Part shown: piece after piece, positions 54,708-63,118 of the stretch
Position numbering within the stretch: position 1 is the first letter of the stretch
How the letters are laid out: each line of letters opens with the position of its first letter
Origin: Corynebacterium mustelae
Lineage (GTDB): Bacteria > Actinomycetota > Actinomycetes > Mycobacteriales > Mycobacteriaceae
DNA length: 64,000 nt
Assembly: GCF_001020985.1 (NCBI RefSeq)
Contig: NZ_CP011542.1
Span: 1,178,001-1,242,000, forward strand
Reading direction: 5' to 3'
Program-made: the position numbers and the translations under genes
Notes under the pieces: generated by a model
The model's database searches: none
Told to the model about the DNA's origin: nothing
What the model saw: the letters and a program-made list of their open reading frames with translations, nothing else

Positions 54708-56858
54708 CTAACAGCTCTTCAGTAACCGTGTTACCTGCTCTTTCCCGCCGGTTTCGGCGGGTTCATCGGTCGTGGGTACGCCGTGCGCCTGGGCCCACAG
54801 TTTCAGCAGTTGCCCGTTGGTAAGCCGCTGGGAAAGCGCGGTCAGCTCAGCGTAGGCCAGCGGTACCACGTCGGTGTTTTCCAGATTGAGTTTTCCTTCG
54901 ATGGTGCCGAGCGACGAGTCGATCCATATGAGCTCATTGGTAGCTAGATCCACGATGAATGGAATGGCGGAGGTCGATTCCACATTGAGTGCGGTGGCAG
55001 TTTCCACCGTGCGCGGTTCAAAGACCAATCCTGCCATCTCATCATTGCGAACCATGACACCAGCGATATTGTCGATCGCGCTGAACGGTTGTCCCGAGAA
55101 GCTTGCGACGCTGATAACCGCGTAGCGGGCGGACGGAAGCTGCATATTCAGCGATTTTAGGTGCAGGTTTTCCCACGTCCACGCGCCGTCGCCCAATCTG
55201 ATGTCTATGAACTCGCAGCCGCCTTTTGGCCTGGGTGCTTTCACCACATCGCCGGAGTGAATCACCGATCGCCGAAGCCGATTGGAATTCATATTGGTGT
55301 AGTCGAGGTAGCTTAATTGTTCGCTGAACTCGACATCGGTAAAGCTCACCCCAAGGTCAACGTCCTCGCCGAACCAGTGCACGAAGACCCGTAGCACCGC
55401 GTGATTTCCGGTGGGGTTAAGCTGGATGCGTTCGCCGGGCCAGATGTCTGTCATGCTTGACGACGCCTGCCTGCGCACCAGTTCCACCGGGATGCTGCTG
55501 CCCGTTGCCACCGACTGGGTTACCGGGGCGGGTGCTAAGGTCAATCGCGCCAAAATTGCGTTTTCCAACGCCTCCAGCACCTGCGCCAATAACCCGGGTT
55601 CTAGTTTTTCCGTTTTTGAAACATCGGTGATGTGGAATCTTCTGCGCAGCTTGCGAATTTTAACCGCGGCTGCATGGTTTGCTAAGCCGTTGTAGGCGGA
55701 GATCAGCGTGCTCAACCGCACTTTGGGGCCAGCCTCCGCCAACGCAAATTCGATCGCCCGGGCACCGGCTTCCCAGCCTTTTAATTCCGGGTGTCCGGCG
55801 AGCCGAACCAGGTGTCGAATCCTGCGCACCAGGTTGCCGGGTTCTGCGACAAGTAGGTTGGCTGCTGCCACGACGTCACCTTTGGCAAGCAACGCCTCCA
55901 CCCGTGCGTTAAACGACCGATACCTAACATTATCGAATACCACATCTAGGAATTGCTCCGCGCCCACCGACTCATTGAGCTCGAACGGGTGGATGCGACG
56001 CATCACGCTACGCCACACATCCTTGCGGCGAACCGCAAGGTCCAGCGAACGTCCGTCGTCGAAAAGCGACAACACCTTGAGAATCTCCCGGCGCGCAGGC
56101 CGCGGAATTGGGTTCAGGGGCAACCGCTGTCGCTTTGGACGATTGAGGTCGAACGCGCGCTGGTAATCGCGACAGAAGCACACCAAAATGCTGCGCAAAA
56201 TGTCGTCGACGTTTCGGGCGTTATTCAACCCCAACCGCAGGACCTCGGTGGTTTCTATTCCGAGACTGCGTAGGCACAGCAACGCGGCGGCGAAGTTCTC
56301 GCCGTTGTTAAACCGGATGTCGCGGAAGAGTGTGACGGCATCAAAGGCGATCGATCGGGCGACATCGGTAACAAACTGCCTATCCGCGGGGCTCATAGCA
56401 ATTGCCCCGGCCCACGCACGACGGATCATGCCACTGCTTAACGGTTTGAGTTTAAGCACCCGGCGGTTTTTCGCCCAGTCAATCTCGGGCAGGTCGGCGC
56501 GCCGACAGTCACGGGTGTCGTCCGGCCGCCACTGCCCCTCGGTGACGTAATGCACTACTGCGGCGGCAAGCAGATCCGCGTCGGTGGCGCGTAGCACCTC
56601 GGCAGGAAAGTCGGGGAACAGCGGCTCCCAGCTTCGATCAGAACCCACAGCTTGGCTAGCTGCAAAAATGAGGCTTGTGAGCTGGTCCGTGGTGAGGTGG
56701 CGGAGGTCATCACGATGGGCAACGAATCCCAGGTTAAGTAATTCGTACATCGCGGTTGCTGCGATTTCTGGCGACGAAACGACATCCGCGTCCGGCTTTA
56801 TCGCAATAATCCCGTTGCGCAGCATGGAAACAGTTGTGTTGGGGTATGCCATTACCAT
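54708..56858 (-). CDS. MXAN_6230/SCO0854-like protein with TerD-like domain, copy A
   Basis: This 716-residue protein is the first of three paralogues. The N-terminal part has TTVSMLRNGIIAIKP then a helical domain (LLNLGFVAHRDDLRHLTTDQ). The middle has GRSLDLAVRRKDVWRSVMRR with IHPFELNES, and the repeat-like FNARVEALLAKGDVVAAANL, LVAEPGNLVRRIRHLVRLA. The TerD-like beta domain lies at about residues 490-650: VLRVFVHWFGEDVDLGVSF, VIHSGDVVKAPRPKGGCEFI, FEPRTVETATALNVESTSAI, and ELIWIDSSLG. These blocks match my memory of the SCO0854 RING-like family. Function unknown. The AAGGAGGT site is five bases before the ATG. Confidence 0.78.
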   Translation of the reverse strand: MVMAYPNTTVSMLRNGIIAIKPDADVVSSPEIAATAMYELLNLGFVAHRDDLRHLTTDQLTSLIFAASQAVGSDRSWEPLFPDFPAEVLRATDADLLAAAVVHYVTEGQWRPDDTRDCRRADLPEIDWAKNRRVLKLKPLSSGMIRRAWAGAIAMSPADRQFVTDVARSIAFDAVTLFRDIRFNNGENFAAALLCLRSLGIETTEVLRLGLNNARNVDDILRSILVCFCRDYQRAFDLNRPKRQRLPLNPIPRPARREILKVLSLFDDGRSLDLAVRRKDVWRSVMRRIHPFELNESVGAEQFLDVVFDNVRYRSFNARVEALLAKGDVVAAANLLVAEPGNLVRRIRHLVRLAGHPELKGWEAGARAIEFALAEAGPKVRLSTLISAYNGLANHAAAVKIRKLRRRFHITDVSKTEKLEPGLLAQVLEALENAILARLTLAPAPVTQSVATGSSIPVELVRRQASSSMTDIWPGERIQLNPTGNHAVLRVFVHWFGEDVDLGVSFTDVEFSEQLSYLDYTNMNSNRLRRSVIHSGDVVKAPRPKGGCEFIDIRLGDGAWTWENLHLKSLNMQLPSARYAVISVASFSGQPFSAIDNIAGVMVRNDEMAGLVFEPRTVETATALNVESTSAIPFIVDLATNELIWIDSSLGTIEGKLNLENTDVVPLAYAELTALSQRLTNGQLLKLWAQAHGVPTTDEPAETGGKEQVTRLLKSC

Positions 56859-57353
56859 TGTGACCTCCTTCTACAAGCAAAAACTATGGAACGGTAGCTA
56901 CGAAAAAACCTTCATCAGGGTTTGCAGCGGCATACGTCATGCCTACAAACGTCCTGGCGAAGGTGGGAGATGAGGGTTGCGGTTTCCGTGAAAGTTGTAA
57001 GGAATGAAAATCCGCCGGTTATCGTTGTGCCTCACCAGCCCCTTAAATTACAACAACGAAATGAGCAGGTCAATGGGTGTGGGAAACCTAACACTCAAGG
57101 TGAGGGGAACACTCATGTAAGTGGCAGCCATTTCATGTGCGCGTCTTTGACAGGGCCTTTTCTAGAACATATTCGTGGGCAAGTCTTAACAGTGGGATTG
57201 TAATCAGCGCGCTGTTACCCGAGAAGTGGTTTGGCTGATGTGGTGCAAACCCAAACGAATTGATTTTTCTTACAATGCTTAGTCCAACAGTATAGAAGCT
57301 CTTATACAATCGGGTGGTGTATGTTCAGCCGTCACAACTGTGAGGGGAAAACC
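56859..57353. other. Intergenic, divergent promoter region
   Basis: 495 bases between copy A (minus) and a small membrane protein (plus). No gene is supported; the plus frame at 56922-57203 has random composition. Promoters of both neighbours must lie here. Confidence 0.45.
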
Positions 57354-57614
57354 ATGTCGCACCAGCGTAGTTTCATAGCCACAACCGTCACCGGACTACT
57401 CTTCGGCGCTTCGGTGCTTTTTATCGTGATAGCTGTTCTTTTTGGTATCTCAGCTATCACCGATCAACCGGTAATCATTCCCGGAATCGTGAGCGGGCAA
57501 GTACTCAAGGAAAACGATATCCCAGCAGTGTATTTTGACCCCAACGGCCAAGGAATCATGCTGGTTATCCTCGTCATTGCGGTGAGTTACATCGCGGCGT
57601 CTCGTTCGCGTTGA
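57354..57614 (+). CDS. Small two-helix membrane protein
   Basis: This 86-residue protein reads VTGLLFGASVLFIVIAVLFG (helix 1), a loop ISAITDQPVIIPGIVSGQVL, DPNGQGIMLVILVIAVSYIA (helix 2), and a short basic tail ASRSR. No known family. The ATG at 57354 follows GAGGGGAAAACC; an upstream ATG at 57321 would add a cysteine-containing leader. It stands between copies A and B of the large family. Confidence 0.65.
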   Translation: MSHQRSFIATTVTGLLFGASVLFIVIAVLFGISAITDQPVIIPGIVSGQVLKENDIPAVYFDPNGQGIMLVILVIAVSYIAASRSR

Positions 57615-57923
57615 GATGTAGGCGTGCGTCTAATACCTAATATTATGTTGTAGCTTTATCCCAACATAAATGAACGTCAGTGGTGGTGAGGAAAGGGACT
57701 TCGTGAACCTGAACCTGGTGTGTGAAGTAACGGATGCCTGCGGTTAAGCGCCTCACCAGGGGATAATGTTGGCAAATTGTGGGTGGATAGTCAAGGGAAA
57801 ACTTTTTATTTGTAAGGTTAATCGTCGCGAAATTCTGATTTCTACCGTAACTAACCGCGAAAAATCAGGCGCACAGAGTACACTTATCGAAGTTAACTGA
57901 AGTTTGAAAGAAAGCGCGCACAG
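57615..57923. other. Intergenic, nothing recognised
   Basis: 309 bases before the GtrA gene, AT-rich on the right. Minus-strand frames here look random. The GtrA promoter should lie in the right half. Confidence 0.4.
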
Positions 57924-58475
57924 GTGAGTTCCACACGAATCCGACGCAATATCCGCCAATTCATCCAATTTGGGATGGTGGGTGGTTCGGGCGTTTTCGT
58001 CAACCTTATTGTGGCGTTTTTATCCAAAAAAATCGCCGGCTGGGGGTGGGGAATAACCGAGCATGATGTGTTTATTAATCTGCTTGGCACGCAGTTTAAT
58101 ATCCGTTGGTACCACGTATTTATGACCATCGCTTTCGTGGTGGCCAATACTTGGAATTACCAACTCAATCGCATGTGGACGTTCAAAAGCAGTTCCGTTA
58201 GCTGGTTGCGGGGTTTCTTCCCATTTCTTACCACAGGTATCTTGGCGTTCTTGGTTAGCCAACTTATCGCCACATTATTGATGAATCCCACGTCACCGAT
58301 GGCGCTTTCCAGCGAGCTTTTCGACGACTCCACTGGTTTCCGAACGAAGTTCTACTGGGCGACGCTGATTGCTATTTTCTTTTCAATGCCGGTGAATTTC
58401 ATACTCAATAAGTTGTGGACATTCCGGAAACAGCCGCAAACGAAGCTTGTCGTTCATACCGATCCGGTTGGGTAG
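57924..58475 (+). CDS. GtrA-family membrane protein
   Basis: This 183-residue protein has four helices. It opens IRQFIQFGMVGGSGVFVNLI, the GtrA hallmark, then FMTIAFVVANTWNYQLNRMW, WTF (RMWTFKSSS), LTTGILAFLVSQLIATLLM, and a final NFILNKLWTFRK with the repeated N-x-x-W-T-F. GtrA proteins flip polyprenyl-linked sugars or help wall polysaccharide modification. The start is GTG 57924. It separates copies A and B and has no obvious link to them. Confidence 0.88.
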   Translation: MSSTRIRRNIRQFIQFGMVGGSGVFVNLIVAFLSKKIAGWGWGITEHDVFINLLGTQFNIRWYHVFMTIAFVVANTWNYQLNRMWTFKSSSVSWLRGFFPFLTTGILAFLVSQLIATLLMNPTSPMALSSELFDDSTGFRTKFYWATLIAIFFSMPVNFILNKLWTFRKQPQTKLVVHTDPVG

Positions 58476-58690
58476 TTATCGCTTGGAGTCGGTATAGCCG
58501 AAGCTTTTCACGTGCTGCCAGTTCAAACGGAAAACTTTTGCAACCGTACACTTTCTTTAGTTTAAAATTCGCTTCTTTGTGGGTGGTTTTGCGGGGGACT
58601 TGTGGAGGGTGTGGTTGACAAGGTAAAGGCATCGTGAGAATCTGTAACGCTTGCCATACGGCAGGCAGTACAGATGAAAGGAAAGTTGTA

Positions 58691-60826
58691 GTGACTACCG
58701 TTGCGATGCTACGTCGGGGTGTGTTTGTTGTTCCGGAACCTTCGCCTAACGGGCACCCGGAACCCGCCAGCCCGCGTCAGGTTGCAACCGCAGCGGTGGA
58801 GCTGTTGCGGTTGGGCTTCGGAGCTGATGTTGATCAGTTGCAACATCTGGATGCGATGTCGTTGAAATACCTCGTGTGGCAAGCAGCCATCCTTATGGGT
58901 GGTGATCGGCTCTGGCGTCCGCTATTTCCAAACTTTCCGGAGGAGCAACTATCCGTACATGCAGCGGCGCGTATGCGTTCTAAGTGGAAAACCAATCTGG
59001 AAGATCAAGCATGGAAGCAGCTGGTGGAAGAGGCAGCAGCACTTAGCATGCATGAGGACTCGGAAGAGATCTGGCCGGAAAATCTGCGGCCATTGCAGGC
59101 ATTTCGGCCAACGATGGAAACACTTATCACGGAGTGGGAAAAACCTGTAGGTTTAAGCGAAACAGACCACCAGTTTGTACTAGACGTGGCTACGTATATC
59201 CCGGAGAACGTTTTGCCCTCGGTGTATGCCGCGACGTTCCATCGAGGGGAAAACCTAGCGATAGCTTTGGAAGCATTACTCCTGGTTGGGCACGACGCCA
59301 ACGAGGTATGCAATGTGGGGCTTGCCAAAGCCCGCAACGTCGATGATCTGCTCCGCGTGGTGCTGGCCTGCTACTGCCAAGACCCGGCCCGGAGCCGGGA
59401 CTTGCAAGCATCGCCGGAATATCCGCTGCTAGTTAAACCCATTCCGCGGAAAGTGCGACGCACCATCGTGCTGGCGTTATCGGTCTTTGACAACGCATCG
59501 AACCTCGACTTGCTGCACAAACGTCGAGTCGCGTGGCGGCGGGTGTTAAGGCGCATTCACCCGTATGACTTCCCCGAGCACACGTATGCCACCACCCAAT
59601 TGGACGTGGTGTTTGCAAATAGTACTTATCGCACTAAAAACGCACAGGTGGAAGATGCCCTAGCAGCAGGCGACGTGGTGAGTGCCTGCGCATTGTTGGC
59701 AGATAACCCAGGTAATCTGTTGCGGCGATTAGCCCACCTCATGCGCCTTGCAACTTTTCGACGCACCAAAGGTTGGCAGGCAAAAGCGCGGGCAGTGGAA
59801 GAAGCCGTGGCCAAAGCTGCACCGCATGCCAAGCTGAGCACGCTGATAACACTTAGAAATGGCCTTAACAACCGAGATACTGATGTAAAGCTGACACAAC
59901 TGGGAGACCGGACTGTACTGCGTACCACATCGAAGAAGAAACTTGACCCCAACCACCATCGGAAAGTGATAGCCGCCATTGATGCGGCAATTTCCCACCG
60001 GTTAACGCTTATCCCGCCACCACATCACCCACTTCCGATTAGTAACCGGGAACCGGTACTGACGGGGCGCAATCAGGCGTCGAAAAGCATAGATCAGTGG
60101 GTACGCGGGCAACGGATCAACCTTGGTAAACCCGCGCCGGGAACGGTGCTGCGGATCTTTAGCCATTGGCACGGATCGAACGTGGATCTGGCGTTGAGCT
60201 TGGCCGATAGCAACCTCAGTAAACAAGTAGCCTATGTTGACCACAGCACACCCCGGGGCAGGTGGGGTGAGACGCTACGCCATTCCGGCGACGTGACCGA
60301 TGGGTCGTATCCGCGCGGCGGATGCGAGTTTATCGATGTAGCTATAGGCGACCGGGATTACGGCTACGGTGATTGTGATCCGGTGCAGGAAGTGTTACCG
60401 GCGGCCCGGTACCTCATTCCGGTGGTCATAAGCTTTGATGCAGGCACATTCGATACCTTGGATTGTTTCACCGGGGCGATGTTGCGTGACGAACCGTTAA
60501 CCGGTGACGTTTTTCAGCCGCGAACGGTCAAGGCAGCAACAACGATTACCGCTCGTAGCACGGTAGTTGTCCCGTTCGTGGTTGACCTTGATCGGATGGA
60601 ACTGATCTGGCTCGATGCATCGGCAGGTACCCGGCGCGGCTACACGTCGGTGACCGGGGGTAATATTCCCGCGCTGGTCAAAGCGGAGCTTAGCCGGTTG
60701 TCTACTCAGATCACGGTGGGTGACCTGCTTAGGTTGTGGGCCAACGCTCATGATCACCCCACAGTGGCGGAAGAGCAGCTGGAGTTTAGCCGCGATCTTA
60801 TCAATTCGCTTTTAGCCGCCGTGTAA
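58691..60826 (+). CDS. MXAN_6230/SCO0854-like protein with TerD-like domain, copy B
   Basis: This 711-residue paralogue starts at GTG 58691 (TTVAMLRRGVFVVPE), proven by copy C having the same start TTVAMIRRGI; the longer frame to 58634 is rejected. The family blocks are AVELLRLGFGADVDQLQHLD, DNASNLDLLHKRRVAWRRVL with RRIHPYDF, AQVEDALAAGDVVSACALLA, DNPGNLLRRLAHLMRL, then the TerD-like domain VLRIFSHWHGSNVDLALSLA, LRHSGDVTDGSYPRGGCEFI, FQPRTVKAATTITARSTVVV, and MELIWLDASAG. It ends LLRLWANAHDHPTVAEEQ. A putative terminator separates it from copy C. Confidence 0.78.
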   Translation: MTTVAMLRRGVFVVPEPSPNGHPEPASPRQVATAAVELLRLGFGADVDQLQHLDAMSLKYLVWQAAILMGGDRLWRPLFPNFPEEQLSVHAAARMRSKWKTNLEDQAWKQLVEEAAALSMHEDSEEIWPENLRPLQAFRPTMETLITEWEKPVGLSETDHQFVLDVATYIPENVLPSVYAATFHRGENLAIALEALLLVGHDANEVCNVGLAKARNVDDLLRVVLACYCQDPARSRDLQASPEYPLLVKPIPRKVRRTIVLALSVFDNASNLDLLHKRRVAWRRVLRRIHPYDFPEHTYATTQLDVVFANSTYRTKNAQVEDALAAGDVVSACALLADNPGNLLRRLAHLMRLATFRRTKGWQAKARAVEEAVAKAAPHAKLSTLITLRNGLNNRDTDVKLTQLGDRTVLRTTSKKKLDPNHHRKVIAAIDAAISHRLTLIPPPHHPLPISNREPVLTGRNQASKSIDQWVRGQRINLGKPAPGTVLRIFSHWHGSNVDLALSLADSNLSKQVAYVDHSTPRGRWGETLRHSGDVTDGSYPRGGCEFIDVAIGDRDYGYGDCDPVQEVLPAARYLIPVVISFDAGTFDTLDCFTGAMLRDEPLTGDVFQPRTVKAATTITARSTVVVPFVVDLDRMELIWLDASAGTRRGYTSVTGGNIPALVKAELSRLSTQITVGDLLRLWANAHDHPTVAEEQLEFSRDLINSLLAAV

Positions 60827-60938
60827 CTGTGTCATACTGGTGTACTGGCGAGGCCATAGATATTCGTTACTTCTTCCTTGTGATGGATATTTTCACGGGT
60901 ATCACTTTCCTCGCCTTCTTTATAAAGCGTTATGACCT

Positions 60939-60980
60939 CCGCCAGAGTGGCTGAAAAGCCGCAGTTACTGGCGGATTTTT
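60939..60980 (+). terminator. Terminator-like hairpin between copies B and C
   Basis: CCGCCAG (60939-60945) pairs with CTGGCGG (60968-60974) and ATTTTT follows (60975-60980). A second small pair GTGGCT/AGCCGC sits inside. It lies just upstream of the copy C ribosome site, so it may instead be a leader hairpin. Confidence 0.6.
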
Positions 60981-61002
60981 AACGTAAGGAGCGTGGTTAA
61001 TC

Positions 61003-63118
61003 GTGACCACCGTGGCTATGATTCGGCGCGGAATCATCGCAGCGCCCAGGAAATCTGGACCATCACCATCTACTCGGCAGGCAGTAACCGCAGCGCTGGA
61101 ATTAGCCAGATTGGGGTTCGCCTGCGCTCCGGAGCAATTAATGCAATTGGCGCCAGCGCAATTGACCGAGCTTCTTGGCAGCGCGGCGGCAGCAATCGGC
61201 GCTGACCGGCGGTGGCAGCCGTTGTTTCCGGGGTTTCCCAAGCAGGTGTACCAGGAATCAGATTGGCAGTTGCTCGCTACGGCGTTGGCACATTACCACT
61301 CACGTGGTGAGTTTCGACTAACCGACATCGATCGGCTTTCCGGTGGACCGCTTTGTGATGTTGATTTCGGGCGTCCGCTTCGGAAACTGACGGTGACAAC
61401 ACTTACCGCTTCCACCATCACATCCGAATGGGGGAGCGTTATCGCACCCAGTGGACATGATCGGGATTTTATCCGCGATGTCGCAAACCATATAGATACC
61501 GCCATCACTGACGTGTTTAGCGCTACTGATTTCCGTAACGGGGAACAGCTGGCCGCCGCTCTGGTGCTTCTCTCCGAATGCGGTTACCAATCCGCTACCT
61601 GTCTTGCCATGGGGTTTACTAAAGCCCGCCACCTTGACGATGTTCTACGCTGCATCCTAAGCACCTACTGCCAGGACGTCGAACGTGGGGTTGACCTCCA
61701 ATGCTCGGCCACATCTCCGGTGAATATGCGTCCGTTGCCGAGGGAATCGCGGCGGCTGATTGTGGCGCAATTAAGCAAGTTTACAGCCGCGTCTGATGCG
61801 GATATGGTGTACCGTCGGCGGAAACTATGGCGGCGGGTATTGAAGTTCTGCCACCCATATGACCACGCAACTGATGCTGCCGCTAGGCATGTCTTAGACA
61901 TCATTTTCGACAACATGCCCCCATCGCACCACGAATGCGCAGGTAGAGTGCGCATTGGAAACCGGCGATGTGTCCACTGCGCTAGCGCTGTTGCGCCACA
62001 GCCCAGGTGGTCTTTTACGGCGGGTTAACCATATGCTGCGCCTGATTGATATGGCGGACGGGGCGCGTCGACAAGCACACACTGAGGCATTGCTGACTAC
62101 CGTGCGCGCAACCGGCCACCAGGTGCAACTGTCCACCCTTATTTCCGCGTATAACGGGATCGCCAACGGGGAGGCAAAAACGAAAGTCCGGCGGCTTCGC
62201 GGCCGCACCATCCTTGCCCGCACTGCGTCGAAACCAGTATCGACGGAATTGGTAACCCAGGCGTTATCCGTGCTGGAAGAATGCATGATCGGGCGGCTAC
62301 GTGACACAACCACACCACCTGACACCCCGGTACCAACATGCAATACTTGGCCGGTGCAACTTATCCGGCGCGGGGCAAGCGCAAGCCACACCAACCTCAT
62401 ACGTGGGGCACGGCTACCGCTAGGGGAACCACGAACGCTGCGGTTGTTTTTACACTGGTATGGCGACGATATCGACCTCGCCGTATGCATCGCCGACGCC
62501 GACTGTGCGCAGCAACTGGCCTTTGTCGATTACACCAACCTTTTCCACAACCCGCTGCGCGAATCCATCGCCCACTCCGGCGACGTCATCTACGGCCCGC
62601 ACCCGGACGGCGCGTGTGAATTCATTGATATTCGGCTCGCAAGCACCACTGAGCCGACGCTTATCCAGCAACTACCCGAAGCCCGGTACCTTATCGCCAG
62701 CGTTATCAGTTTCTCCGGTACCAATCTGGCCCGCATTGATGCATGTGCCGGGGCGATGCTAGTTCACACAGACGACAACGTTTCCCTGTTTCAACCGCGC
62801 GCCGTGGCAACCGCCGCGCAGCTTAACGCCGTTTCCACCTCGGCGGTTCCGTTTGTCATGGACTTGCACACGAATGAACTCATCTGGTTGGACAGCTCCA
62901 TCGGTTTCCAGGAAGGCGGCTACAATGCTGGGGGAGTAGCGCTTGTTGATCTCGTGGCTGCGGAACTAGAACTATTGCGGAACCAATTATCCATCGGACG
63001 GTTATTGGAGCTATGGGCCGCAGCGCACAACGCGGAAACTACCAGCGACCCCACCGCGGATAGCGACGGTACCGCAAGCGTCGACTTGGCTCGGCGATTA
63101 TTGGACGGTGCGAAATGA
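61003..63118 (+). pseudogene. MXAN_6230/SCO0854-like protein with TerD-like domain, copy C (frameshifted)
   Basis: The third paralogue starts at GTG 61003. Frame 1 runs to about 61918 and covers the N-terminal helical part (AVTAALELARLGFACAPEQL, TAASDADMVYRRRKLWRRVL). At a run of five C (61918-61922) the homologous sequence moves to another frame: removing one C gives DNMPHRTTNAQVECALETGD, aligning with copies A and B, and that frame continues to the stop at 63116-63118. The TerD-like domain is intact (TLRLFLHWYGDDIDLAVCIA, IAHSGDVIYGPHPDGACEFI, ELIWLDSSIG). Restored length is about 704 residues. It could be a real mutation, a slippage switch, or a read error. Confidence 0.78.

Noticed and set aside
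56922..57203. 93-codon plus frame upstream of the two-helix protein
   Set aside because: Amino-acid composition is random and no start signal is visible.
60880..60953. 23-codon peptide MDIFTGITFLAFFIKRYDLR between copies B and C
   Set aside because: No ribosome site, overlaps the terminator-like hairpin and has no comparison to support it.
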